Shown here: positions 10,800 through 24,165 of the stretch, in pieces
How positions within the stretch are numbered: position 1 is the stretch's first letter
How the letters are laid out: each line of letters starts with the position of its first letter
From: Armillaria gallica
Taxonomy: Eukaryota; Basidiomycota; Agaricomycetes; Agaricales; Physalacriaceae
Direction of reading: 5' to 3'
Assembly (NCBI GenBank): GCA_037576215.1
Contig: JBANDB010000014.1
Span: 1,984,001-2,048,000 of the forward strand
Length of the DNA stretch: 64,000 bases
Program-made: the position numbers and the translations under genes
Notes under the pieces: generated by a model
What the model was told of the DNA's origin: nothing
Database searches by the model: none
Seen by the model: only the letters and a program-made list of their open reading frames with translations

Positions 10800-12525
10800 A
10801 TGTTCCAGCTACCTCCAGAAATCGTTTCAGAAATACTTGGGCATGTCAGTTGAGCGGTTCTGTGGTCGCGTCGATAATTAATCTCTTTCTTCTACAGCTG
10901 CCACCGAAGACGTCAAAGTCTGTCGCTTGGCATGCAGAGGTCTTGATGCACTGGCGTTTCCTTTCGTATACAACGCTGTCCACATATATCTCAACAGGAT
11001 CGATCGCTATCAACGAAATCTTTCCGTCCTTAAAGCTATCGTATCTCCTGAAGGCCGGAAGTTATCCATCGGGAAACACGTCAAACATCTCTGGATACAC
11101 TCGCATTCTGTTAATGACGGTAGACCGAAGCACCAAGTTGTTTGGAATGGCATAATCAAATCTCAGCGCCGCCTTGAGGAGCGAATTTACGCGACGCTTC
11201 CTTCCATGGTAGCTTTGAAGAAGATTACGTGAGTCTGAGTATTTTCTGTTCAAAATTCTAAACGTTGATTCCAAGCCTCTAAAGCTGGGATGTCACCCGT
11301 CCCATTGCTCGGCATTTCATTGGCACTGTTACGCGCCTGGCCCATAAACCGATAGCCGTTGATTTGAAATGTCACTGGAAGTGTCTTCCTCTTTTTGCAG
11401 ACATGAATTGTATTCACGGTATCCTCCTTGACTGTTATACTGCCGCGGGGATGAATTTACTACCCGACATCATTGCAAAAAATCCCAAGTTGGAAACCTC
11501 CGTATTCACATGTACAATCCTCAAACCATCGCCCAAACCAATATTCAAGGCTCTACGTCGCTCTCTAATCTATTCTCTAAAATTCCCCAGGAACGGTCAC
11601 TCGTTTTGAGCAGCTTTCTGTCGGTGGCCTCCGTCTGGGTCCGAAATTGCCGCTTGCGCGCCTGTGTCATCTCAAGGCGCTGAACATCAACTTTGACGAG
11701 AAGATCCCTGAGGATATGTGGGACTTCTTACGTGAAGAGGGTGTCCATCTAACGGAGCTGTGCGTGTGTGCCATGAGCGGTGCTTTGTTGGATTACCTCG
11801 GCTCGTATGAGGGTTTGGAGAGGCTGAAATTTCACACGAACAATGATGATGCGCATGCGGAGCAATTCTACCATGAGGTCCTCCCGAAGCATGCGAAAAC
11901 CCTTGAAGAGCTGTGGGTTCATCCAGAGTGGCGCGCCGGGCCCGTCTGGGGTCTAGACACGCATGTGTTGGACCGACTGCGTCGATGTCGTATGCTAACC
12001 GAGCTCCATATTCCAGTTGGTCTGCAGAGCGTGAGTGCTGTGGCTGAGGATGGTGTCGTGGTATGAAATCAGATCCTGGGTTTTTGTGTAATGCTGAGGA
12101 GAAACCTACAGACACATATGCTCAACACCCTTTCATCACGACAATGGCCAAACCTCAATATCCTACGATTCTTTTCTACCATGGATATTCCGGCAGGCGC
12201 TAGTTTCACCGAAGTCTGTAATTGTATCGCGACAGTACGCTTCACAGCGTCCGTGGATTCTACGGAAATACCAGGTCCCGCAAGACTCTGTCATCTTCTC
12301 GTCTGCGTGGATAGTCAGGCCTACAAATTAGTTTGTACCGTAGATGAATACTCGGGGTATATCTGGAGGTTCCGAACGGTCCAGTATTGGGAGAGGTCTG
12401 ATGCACTTGGAAAAGTATTACAGGATCGTCCGGGTATGCTGGTTCTGTCTTTCTTCCAACTGCATACTGAAATTACATTCTCAAGAGAGGGACCTTCCGT
12501 TTTTCTATGCTACTCGCCTGTATAG
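10800..12525 (+). CDS. F-box / leucine-rich-repeat-like protein
   Basis: Probable member of the large mushroom F-box/RNI-like family, whose proteins recruit targets to SCF ubiquitin ligases. Exon 1 begins MFQLPPEIVSEILGH, the usual degenerate F-box opening. After an intron it continues with VCRLACRGLDALAFPFVYNAVHI, then leucine-rich segments (ARLCHLKALNINFDEKIPEDMWDFL, LDYLGSYEGLERLKFHTNN, THVLDRLRRCRMLTELHIP). A last exon from about 12112 ends SVFLCYSPV at 12525. The intron-1 junction does not keep frame with canonical sites. Frame changes equal to one missing base occur near 11492 (KLET to LRIHMYNPQT) and near 11590 (FSKIPQ to GTVTRFEQL). The gene could be decaying or error-affected. The substrate is unknown. 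Confidence 0.6.
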
Positions 12526-12581
12526 GGAAGGTAATGATGAGTAGATACATATTTAGAAGAAGCCAATTCCTATGTTTTACG

Positions 12582-13992
12582 CTATCTTCCTTTATAACCC
12601 TTAGCTACGACGATCATAGTGGCCGCGAGGACAACAGCAAAGACCCAAAAGACCCTGCCTTGCTTACTCTCTTCGCCTCCACTCAAGAACCTGCGAAGGG
12701 GTAAGAAAGCGAGACCGACCAGGAAGTTTGCGATCCAATTGAGAGAAAGTGCTATGGACGAAAGTGCAGAAACGGCATAGAATGGCGACACCTCTGGGAT
12801 TATGATAAAAGGGATAGGCCCGAGTCCAATAGCGAAAGACATGACGAATGTGATAATGGCGATTGAAGCAGGTGTTTTCCAGGCATAATTTAAGGAGACG
12901 CCGACTGTAACAAGGGAAAGAATAGCGCCAAGAGTGGACAGAATAAGGAGACGTTTGCGGCCCCATCGCTATGATAATATTAGCAACGCGAATATTGAAG
13001 AATTTGAAAGGAATACCTCAATCAGGATGATAGGTGGGAACGTCATGAGAACATTGACCACGGTAATGCCGAGGCTAATGTACGGGCCAAGGTCGGGAAG
13101 AGTGCCTGACAGGATATTGTTTGAATAGTAGAGCACCGCATTGATACCCGACACCTGCTGCGCAAGCATTGCCGAAGAAACGACCAGCAACGGCAGACGT
13201 AAGTCGGCAGGCGTTCGCAACACACGTTCGGCACCGCGATAGGCGGCGTCTGCGCCTTGGCTCTCCTTTCCTCGGCATCATCTGGCGTTTCGCTGAGGAG
13301 CGCTTCCCTGTCCTCTCCCACCGACTCTACCCTCCACAACCTCGCCTCCGTAGCTGTCTCAGAATCATGCCGCCCCCTTGCACCCAACCAACGGGGCTCT
13401 CCACAATCCCGCCGCTCAGTACGACCTGCGCCACGGCGACTGCAAATGAGAATCCAAAGACGTACCTCCACGTCGTCGGGGTCGCCAAATTTAGCCCAAG
13501 TAACTGCGTGACGAATATGCCCAGCACGATTCCAAGCTGCGTGAGCACACCCAGCGTGCTCTTGATCTTCACAGGCGCTATCTCTGCAATGTATACTGGG
13601 GCGACACAGAGCCCAAGGCCTGCACTGACGCCTACGAACAGGCGTCCAATGACAAGCGCCGGCACTCCCGCAGCAAGCCCCATGATAGCCGTGCCCAACG
13701 CCATTACTGCCCCACTCGTGTTGGCAGCAAATTTACGGCCATACTTGTCGGTGAGAATGTTGGCAAACAGACTCCCCAGGAGCCCGCCTAGCGTGAACGA
13801 CGCGGTGACCACGCTGAAAGTGAATTCTGTCATTGGAAGGCATGCTGGCAACGAGGAAGGCAACGATTTCGTGTGTGGAGGCGAACAGGTTATCACAGAT
13901 TGCAGCTGGTTCAGTACTGAGATGTGATACCCGTACTGGAATGGTATTATCGTTATCCATAGGCAGACGAACCATCCGTACAATGTGAACAT
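12582..13992 (-). CDS. MFS sugar-porter-family transporter
   Basis: Twelve-helix major facilitator of the sugar porter family, resembling the fungal Vps73/YBR241C-like branch more than plasma-membrane hexose transporters. The start MFTLYGWFVCLWITIIPFQYGYH is the first helix. Family signatures follow: LTDKYGRKFA (between helices 2 and 3), GRLFVGVSAGLGLCVAPVYIAEIAP (PESPR-type region), LAQQVSGINAVLYYSNNI (helix 7) and FAIGLGPIPFIIIPEV (helix 10). It ends VVAKGYKGR. Two one-base frame changes are needed: near 13365, at the start of the variable central loop (GGG to DSETATEARLW), and near 13215 (AVPN to VLRTPADLRLP). Otherwise the order and spacing of helices are complete. The transported sugar cannot be predicted. 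Confidence 0.8.
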
Positions 13993-14051
13993 CGTGGTCC
14001 AGGGGAGGAAGTAATTAGATTAGATCAGCATTTTGACACTATCTAATCCCT

Positions 14052-15466
14052 TCACTGGTAATTCAAATGATTTCCGGGCCGTGAGCGTGTCCCTCTCGGC
14101 CGATAAACCAATTCGTCAAACTTATCCTCTCCCTCTTCCTCGTCCTCTTCATTATCCTGAGCACGTTTCCGATTTCGGCGTTTGCGCCTCTCTCCTGTCT
14201 CTACGTCTCTGTTATTCTTTACGCTACTGTTCTTTTTGGCACGAGATGGAGTCGCCGATCCTGTGTCCGTGTTTTTCTTGGGACCCTTCTTCGCCTTAGG
14301 TTTGGGAACAAAAGATGGATATTTGTCCGTGAGAAATTGTTGAAAATCTGCGTCGTAGTCGACACATTTTAGCGTGGATATATGGAGGATCTGCCCCCAA
14401 CGCATCAGTATTTCTACCCATAATTTACGAAAGGTTTGTCAACTTGCCTCTTTGCCAGAACTATACTCCGCCAGAACTTCTTCAATGGTCACATCTTGGA
14501 ACTTCTCTCCAGCGTCTATGGCATCATCTATCTCTTCCTCGGTGGCTTCTCGACCTAAGCGCTCCCGTAGACGTATCTTAGCTCTCAGGTCCTCACCCCA
14601 ACTCTTTTCAACAGTGCCTTTTGCCCAGGTCATCTTGACCTATGAACCATACCGACTGAATCAAATGCGAAGACTTCAAGTCCAAATGGAACGCACCACT
14701 CTATCTTGTGAGTTCCATTCCTCCGCCGTAAGAGGAGCGCATGGCCCCATCTTATATTCACCCACATAAGTCCACTCATTGGACTCAGTGCGGCAGATAA
14801 GTCGGAAAGTCATGGTAGGGTCTCCCGCCCATCCATAGTACAAACCAGGAGCACCTGGTACTTGCGGTGCATGAGGATTATAACAAAGGTTTAGGTACAT
14901 GTAATCGATATCGCCATGAAGGTCGATATATTTTTTGCCAATCTTCGGAAAGGTGGACTGAGTGTTACCCCCATAATGTGTGGATATGAACTCTCTGGGA
15001 AAGCCGACATTAGATGTTATAGACGGCAGTGGGATATTGAAGAGATCAAGCCCGATGGGAATCAGACGCGCCCGAACAGAATCCTGGCTCAGGCGTACGA
15101 CTCCCTTTTTCTTCTTGACTTTTGGCTGTTAGACGATTTAGTTAAGGAAGAAGAAACATGGAGAAAGTAAGGACTATTGCGTACGTTTTCCAACTTTTTC
15201 AGCTTTTTGTAGTCTTCCTGCTTTGCGAGTGCAAGGGCAAGAGTTGGTACGACGACAGAGAGAACTAGAATTCTGCGACGTTTTGGGGGTCTTGCTTCCA
15301 CTCCCAACTGACTCTCATGAGGAACAAGCAGAAATTTCTTGTCATCTTTGAGTTTGACCACCCCGATAGCATTGTCAGGCTCGTTAACAGACTCGAGCGG
15401 AAAACCAGTTTCTTCGAGCCCGTCCTCGAGTTTTACCGAGACTTCGACCGCGGATAAGTCTGCCAT
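14052..15466 (-). CDS. DUF6697-domain protein
   Basis: Belongs to the basidiomycete DUF6697 family of unknown function. The predicted protein starts MADLSAVEVSVKLEDG. It has a basic segment (EARPPKRRRI), then KVKKKKGVVRLSQDSVRARL, the domain core YMYLNLCYNPHAPQVPGAPGL and WTYVGEYKMGPCAPLTAEEW, then MTWAKGTVEKSWGEDLRAKI. The C-terminal tail is very basic (KPKAKKGPKKN, ERRKRRNRKRA) with an acidic patch, suggesting a nuclear or nucleic-acid-associated role (inference). All joins keep frame. The last intron (14391-14447) uses a GC donor (GCAAGT) and AG acceptor, and reading through it would hit a stop. The gene is intact, unlike its left neighbours. Confidence 0.75.
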
Positions 15467-15784
15467 GCGATGGAAAGCACAGCAGAGAGTGAATCCCCGT
15501 CAGGTTTCTACTTTGTCGATTTTTCGGAGTCGTTCCAAGTACTTAGCAACAGGGCATGTTGGTTTTCAAGGGTTTTATGCAATTCGATCGGCGCGATTGA
15601 GTTCCGGCAATATCCGAAATCGACTCAATCTCGATCAGCCTGTGCCGCAAGCGTACTATCATGAGGTCATCTGCAGTGATGAGCACCGCCCCTAACGGGC
15701 TTTCTTTGTCTCACAGCTTAGGTCCTAACATTTGGACTCCACGTTACGCAGCAACTTCCCTCATATAACAGTACTTGTTACCGA

Positions 15785-16925
15785 ATGATTATCGAAGAGA
15801 AGTGCATGTATCCATCTCCCCCTCCGTACAATAATCTTTCCCCTCCTCCCCCTTTTACCCCTTCCGTGACCCTACCAAAGTACAAACCGACTTTGGGGAG
15901 TTTGCCTCCGCATCTGTCACTACAAATCGTCTACTGCACATTTCCACAACGCGCTGGAAAATATGAAGGCGAGGGAAAGATTGAGCGGCAGCGCATGAAC
16001 CTTCACTGGCTAGTAACTTCGCTGAGATTAGTCAACAAGACGCTGTATATCGGTAAGAATGTCCCCCTTCTTCAATAATAACAGCTCATGGTGCTATCAT
16101 TTTATAGCGTGCATGCACATTCTACGTTCCACCTATTTACCCGCGTACGATTCACTGATCCGAGCACCATACACCTCAGATCCTTTCCCAAGTTCAAGTA
16201 TGCCCCCAGCTGAAAAGTCCTTCATCTTCTCTACTCACCGAGAGCTCTCTACACTGGATCTCTTCATCGCACTGCTCGCACATGAGGATCTCATGTTGGA
16301 TTCTACGTCGCTTCATCTTCCCCGGGAAGAAGCATACAAAGATCTCTTTGACATGGTACAACCCAAGACTCGTCTCGAAGACCTAGTCATAGAGGAAGGC
16401 GTCAAGGCAGGTGTGATACAGATCGGTTGCAACGCAAAACCTCGCGTCGCACGGTTGAATACCAACAATGTAGACCCGCAGCAGGCTAGTCCCACGATGT
16501 CATCCCCACCCACACCATCGGGCTCCGGATCATCTCCTACCGTACCACCATCACCATCCAAATTAGGTTTCAGCATATTCTCGAAGTCCGCTCTCAAGTC
16601 CTCTTTCTCCTCTAAAGCAAAGAAAGACCCGCCGATTCCACCGCCGCGGCCGCAGCGTACTGTTCACCCCATACCCTCCGACTATTTATCTATATCATTT
16701 ACGCCCAGAAAGGTGGCATTGGTATACACGCAGCCTTCCACGAATGCCTCGTCGTTCAATGGGAGCGAATTTGGTGCACTTAGCATGAGCGTCAGTGGAC
16801 CTACAGGCCCCGGAGGGAGGCGAAAGACCATTGTAGAGGTGGTGAGGAACAATAGAGATGAGCCTCTCGAGACATGCGCTGCGAACTTGGTCGCTGCACT
16901 TGGGGAATGGTTGGAAGAAGAATGA
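15785..16925 (+). CDS. Conserved fungal protein of unknown function (copy 1)
   Basis: Two exons, 15785-16052 and 16108-16925, join in phase at ALYI/ACMH. The start MIIEEKCMYPSPPPYNN leads into a proline-rich N-terminus. A conserved core follows: LPPHLSLQIVYCTFP, RQRMNLHWLVTSLRLVNKTLYI, ACMHILRSTYLPAYDSLIR, THRELSTLDLFIALLAHEDLML, LHLPREEAYKDLFDMVQPKTRLEDL. A low-complexity Ser/Pro middle comes next, then a C-terminal block FTPRKVALVYTQ and RDEPLETCAANLVAALGEWLEEE. The gene at 22712-23911 on the other strand shares all these blocks and the same intron position, so the two are paralogs. There is no signal peptide and no clear transmembrane helix. I do not recognise a functional domain; the F-box-like LPPHLSLQIVYCTF opening is only suggestive. 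Confidence 0.8.
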
Positions 16926-17072
16926 GTTAGTACGATATATCGGTTCTGATACCACCTTGATACAAGATAAACGTCTATTATGCGCACACCTAAACCTACA
17001 CTTCTTTGTTAGTAGTACTACAATTTATGAACTCAAAATGCTTTCAATTCCCTGCGTTTCATTTCGTTGACT

Positions 17073-19102
<2,030 letters not shown>

Positions 19103-19896
19103 GATGGATTAGATGATGGATGGTGACGGTGAAAGAGGAATAGTTGTGGGTAAGTACTCGGAGTCTCGGATATGACCAAATAGGCTCCGGCCCGCTATGG
19201 CCGCCAGCTGCAACACGGTCACGACGCACGTGCACGCGATCCTTTTCTTCTACGGTCAGTGCTGAGGGTATCAGTTGGCTTGTAGCATCTCTCACCACTC
19301 AGAGAGCGCCATTACGATGAGGGTCACCTTATTGCCGACCCAGCACGCAGTGATTTTGGTGTCATATCGACCACACTGTCTTTGTCGATCGAGCCACTGC
19401 ATGACTGGTATGTCTGGCGTTGTCTGTGCTGTACGAAGCAGCAATAAAAGATGGTGCTGCACATCAGACTAAGGACTGTTTCCCACCTTTCATTAAGGGA
19501 AAAGACAAATATGTCTGTTCCAGCTCACGCATCCGGGCGAGAACGCCCATCTGGATTATGGAGGTGAGATAGCTACTCGTGCTTCATTGTTGCGCCACTG
19601 ACATGGTTCAGCAGGAATTAAAATCTTCCCACCAGTTGACCAAAGAAGATGTAATTTCAGACGGCATGAGCCCACGGCTCGGTTGGTCATCTGAAATGTA
19701 CATACGGATCACTCTGCAGAATCTCAGTCATCATCACATTCGGACATCGTGAAATCTCCGTTGAACCGCTCTCACTTCGAAATGGGAACCGGGATGACCC
19801 TGATATCGCTCCCGAGTCCGTGCCTTTATCTTGCTTCCCGAGTCGGCAGTATGTTCTTGCGTTGTAGTTTCTGCTGGGTCTGCTACCTAAGCCACT
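19103..19896. other. Divergent intergenic region
   Basis: About 0.8 kb between the start codons of the divergently transcribed PGI and NCS1 permease genes. No supported ORF or RNA gene is seen, and short open frames in it have no recognisable motifs. It should contain the promoters of both genes. Confidence 0.6.
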
Positions 19897-22406
19897 ATGA
19901 CTCTCACCGGGAAGATAATCCACCTTGTCGAAACCTCTGGCTCTAAAGCTTTTCGCGGACGACACCAATGGAGTAATGAAGGTGAGCCTTCCGTTCTATG
20001 TCCTTTACTAGTTTAACGTATACTTGGATATAGATCTAGATCCTACATCTGAGTCAGAGGTGATTGCTTTTCACTTAGCGACCAGGCTTCAGCGCTGGAT
20101 GGTTTCTCAATTTATAGAGAACCTGGCGTTGGTACGATTACGTCTCCCTATGGTGGGGTAGTTCCTTTAACGCAAACGGGTGAGCAACAAGTTCATTGCC
20201 CTCAATAATCTCTCCCACTTACAAGGTCATTTCACAGATGGGCATCTGGATCCTCCCTCATCTCACTCGGTCTGAGTCTTGAGCATGCGATAGGCGTAGC
20301 TGCTATTGGTTCAGCTATTAGTTCCACCGTAAGCGGTTTCATAGCATGTCGCATCTTTCTTTCTGATAAAATAAAATATGTAGGCAATCATCTTTGCCTC
20401 TCACCCCGGTTCAGTCTTTCATTTAGGATACCCAGTCTACATCCGATCTTCAATGGGCGTCTACGCTGGATATTTCTTCGTGGCTCTTCGTTCCCTCATC
20501 GCTGCCATCTGTAAGTTATAGGTTACTCTTCCTTTCGCCATTTGACGTATTGCATATTGGAAGACTACGGGATCCAGTCCTACTATGCCGGTTGTCTACT
20601 CAGCATCTGCTTCAGGTGCATTTTCGGATACAAGTGGACAACGAAGATGAACCCGTTCTCGGAGTCGGCTAACATCACCGTCCAAGTATTTACGGCCTTT
20701 ATGATTTACTACATGATCACGGTTCCTTTACTCTTTGTCCATCCCCGCGCGATTAAGTTGGCGTTTGAAATCAAAGCTGTCCTCTTACCTCCTTGCGCCA
20801 TTGGACTCTGCGCCTGGTCAATGTGAGTTCATTTGCAACGGCGCTTCAGTCTGCTGATAATTCTCCTAGCTATTCCGCAGGTGGACTATCGAAATTCACT
20901 TTGGCAACAGAGACCAAAGTTTCCGAGGACTCGTGCGACACATTTCTTTTCATCGTAATGATCACAGACCGATTGTTTCTGTTCCTCAGGGTGGGGTGGG
21001 CTTGGATGCAGGGTGTCAATGTCGTTATGAGTGGGATTTCCCCGGTATGTTCATCTATGAAACTGCAAGCGTGTTCAGCATGTGACATTTCGTGCAGATG
21101 CTCATTTCTCAACCGGATCTCACGCGATATGCGAGGGCCCCTTTCGATGCAAGCTATCCCCAGGCGATAGCCGCCTTCCTTGTCAAAGTTTTAATATACT
21201 TCGTGAGTAACGAAGCATATGGTTATTAATGTTCGACGAGTAAGATCACGCGGACAGTTATCCATTGGTACTACGGCCGCGATCCAAGTTCTGTACGGTG
21301 TAAGGGTTCTTCTTTGCTTCTCATGTCCCTTTCACTAAAAATTCCCTAGGGTGAACCCACATGGAATATGTGGGACCAGGTCCGTAATTCAATATTCAGC
21401 CTTGCCCCAAGCCTAACATTATTCAGCTCGACTTGATTCTTGATCACAACTGGAATGCTAGTGCGCGCACTCTATGCTTCCTTGTAGCTATCACTTTTGT
21501 CGGAGGCACAGCTCTCACCAATGTAAGAGACACCCACGAGAGATATTTCTAATCTTCCGACACAACAATTTACAGATCAGCGCCAACTCCATTCCTTTCG
21601 GTGCCGACATTACTGCTATCTTCCCCCGCTGGTTCAACATCCGACGTGGGCAGGTTCTCTGCGCGATTTTAGGTTTGGCGATCACCCCATGGAACTTCCT
21701 GACAAATGCGGCCCAGTTTTTGACGTTCCTTGAGAGTTATGTGAGTGCTTCATCGTTTATCCCACCCGGATACACCTTTAACTTTGCCTGGAAACAGAAT
21801 ATCTTCATGGGTTCTTTAATGGGCGTCATGTGGTGCGATTACTTTGTTGTGAGGAAGGAGAACTTTCATGTTCCTTCCTTGTACACTTCAGACCGTTCCG
21901 CACCGTATTGGTATGGTTTCTTTGGTATCAACTGGCGAGGGATTTTGGCTTGGATATGCGGAGCCTTTATTCCGTTCCCAGGACTAATTGGAAGCTACAA
22001 CGAAAACTTGGTGCCGCCTATCTGTCTTTCGCAATTGATGACCCTTACGTTGCTTGCCTACAGGTCGATAAAAACGTCATCAGGATGTTCAACAACGGGT
22101 GGATTATCTCCGTGGCTATAAGTATGACGGTTTACTGGGCTGCCTCTACTCTGTGAGTTCTCAGGACGTTTCTCTCGGCACAGTACCCCATACTTTGGTA
22201 GATTCCCAGTTCCCGTCTACCCCTTGGAGTATGCCCACATACCGGTCACAAGGGGTTATTTGGGGAGACAAAGCCCCTCTGGCGCATTCCCCGACGAAAT
22301 ATGGACTCCGCCATACGCAAGAGAAATGTCAAACCACCGGATAGTCGATGCCGATAAGTTATCAGAGGCCCGGGGGGACGACGGCAATCTGGGGAAAGAA
22401 CCGTAA
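19897..22406 (+). CDS. NCS1-family nucleobase/related permease
   Basis: Nucleobase:cation symporter-1 family (uracil, allantoin, cytosine, thiamine-type transporters), plasma membrane, about 12 helices. The start MTLTGKIIHLVETSGSKAFRG is followed by WSNEDLDPTSESE and the family opener RTWRWYDYVSLWWGSSFNANG. Then come WASGSSLISLGLSLEHAIG, HLGYPVYIRSSMGVYAGYFF, GWAWMQGVNVVMSGISP, QPDLTRYARAPFDASYPQAI, and ISANSIPFGADITAIFPRWF with NIRRGQVLCAILGL. The C-terminus is hydrophilic (IPVTRGYLGRQSPSG to GNLGKEP). About ten short introns all join in phase. The stretch after LATETK is less conserved and may hide one extra small intron. The substrate cannot be fixed from sequence; the Fur-type branch is likely. 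Confidence 0.88.
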
Positions 22407-22711
22407 GATCGCCACGACCATGGTTGTCCTCAGCGGCTCCCGACGACATGTGTCCATGTAGAAATGTCATGCTTCGTCGTTATACATAATTTACACGCCC
22501 TTTGTTATGTACTGCTATCCTACCCATGTGAAGATACGAGAAAGAAAAATATCTAGAGATATGAATGGATAAATACTCGTGACCAGAAATAAGCACGACA
22601 AGAGGGTCTATGGGGTGGAAACTATTATACCGGTCAGGTTGGAACACACTATCGAGACGTATCTTTGCGCGGATCGCGCATCCCTCCACTGTCCAAAGAA
22701 TGGGAGAAATC

Positions 22712-23911
22712 CTAGTCCTCTTCAAGCCATGTTTGCAAAGATTGCACCAATCGCTTAGCGCTGACTTCAAGAGGTTCGTCCCTGGTTCTGTTGATTACGA
22801 CAAGCGTCTTTTTTCGCAGAACATTGGCGTTCATGCTCATGCTCAAGGACCCATACGTGCTCCCTCCATAGGGAGAGGATGAACAAGTGGCTGAAGGGGA
22901 ACGCAAGGCTTCGGGAGGAGGGGTGTACACAAGACCTATGCTTCTTGGCGAGAAAGAGATGCTTAGGGTGGAAAATGGGATGGGATCTATGGAGGGTCTC
23001 TGGACGGGAACAGATGGTGACGGAGGAGGGGCGATGGGTTTTTGGAGCGTCCGAAAGAGAACAAGTTGAATGATGATTTCTTCCGCTTTGCTATGGACAG
23101 TGATTGCACTGATGGCACTGGTGACGAAGAAGGGGAGCTGGAGCTGGTCTCGGTGTCATAGTGCTTTTTGATTGAACAAGTCGAATCGTGGGGAGAATTG
23201 AGCGTCGATGTCGACGTGGTTGCCGATGAGAAGGATAGACCGCTGTTAGTCGAGCGATGGCCTTTCGAGCGTAGACGGTCTAGGACAACGACGCCAAGTC
23301 TACTTCCTTGTTCTGCTATCAGGTCCTCCAAACGGCTCTTTGGCTGTAGAAGGTCGAACAGATCCTTGCAGGCCTCTTCACGAGGTAAATGGAGGTCTGA
23401 CGTGTCTAGGAGGCGTTCTTCATGGGCCAGCAGAGAAATAAAGCGGTCGAGGGTCGCAAGCTCACGATGGTGAGTGAACAAGGGAGAAGTGGATGACTGT
23501 ATCTCGGAAGGTGAAGAGGTGGGGAATGGATCCGAGGAATATGGCGGTCGAACGAGACGGTTGTAGGCTGGGAGATACGTCGACCTCAGTATGTGCATAC
23601 ACGCTGAAAGTCGGTGTTAGATGCTGCAGAACGGCTTAGACAGTGATACATACCAATGTATAGCGCCCTATTCACCAGTCTCAGCGACGTTTCTAGCCAG
23701 TGCAGATTCTCCCGTTGTCTGACAAACTTGGAGTCGCCGTAATATTCGCCATCCTCGAGGGGAATGTACAGTAGACAATCTGGAGCAAAAGATGGGAAGG
23801 GAGGGACGAGAAAGTCAAGTTTGACCGGCGGCGAGGTGGATTGCTGCTTCCTGCGATGGCCTGGAGATAAGGAGGCGGGGGTGCAAGGATGCATTTTTCG
23901 TCTAGTATCAT
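22712..23911 (-). CDS. Conserved fungal protein of unknown function (copy 2)
   Basis: Paralog of the gene at 15785-16925, in opposite orientation. The start MILDEKCILAPPPPY corresponds to MIIEEKCMYPSPPPY in copy 1. Shared blocks are LPSHLLLQIVYCTFP, RQRENLHWLETSLRLVNRALYI, CMHILRSTYLPAYNRLVRPPYSSDPF, HHRELATLDRFISLLAHEERLL, LHLPREEACKDLFDLLQPKSRLEDL, FSPRSIGLVYTPP and RDEPLEVSAKRLVQSLQTWLEED. The single intron is at the same codon. Two one-base losses interrupt the frame, both at homopolymers: GGGG at 23759-23762 (FP-LEDGEYYG when a base is restored) and TTTTT at 23039-23043 (KKP-IAPPPS). Because the parts on both sides stay conserved, sequencing error is more likely than decay. The function is unknown. 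Confidence 0.72.
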
Positions 23912-24165
23912 CTGTAAGGAAAGACAGAGGGAAGGCAAACGAATGTTTGCTACGCAGACCTGTGCAGCAGCAGCAGCAAAGTTATATGTTCTCTCTTGCT
24001 GCGGACAAGTGACGCGACGTCAATCGAATAAATGAAACACTGCGCAGACCGGCGGCAGTAAAAATCAAAGTAAGCAAATCTTAGCGCTTGGCTGCGCTTG
24101 GACCTGGCCAAATTCTTTGATTTTATAGATAATACATGTACACACGAACAGAATGAATACAGAGA

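Noticed and set aside
14391..14447. Possible frameshift or stop in the DUF6697 gene
   Set aside because: A GC-AG intron explains the stop and keeps the reading frame.
20130..20240. Apparent one-base loss in the NCS1 gene at a GGGG run
   Set aside because: Using the later GTGAGC donor after GSSFNANG gives an in-frame join to WASGSSL, so no lesion is needed.
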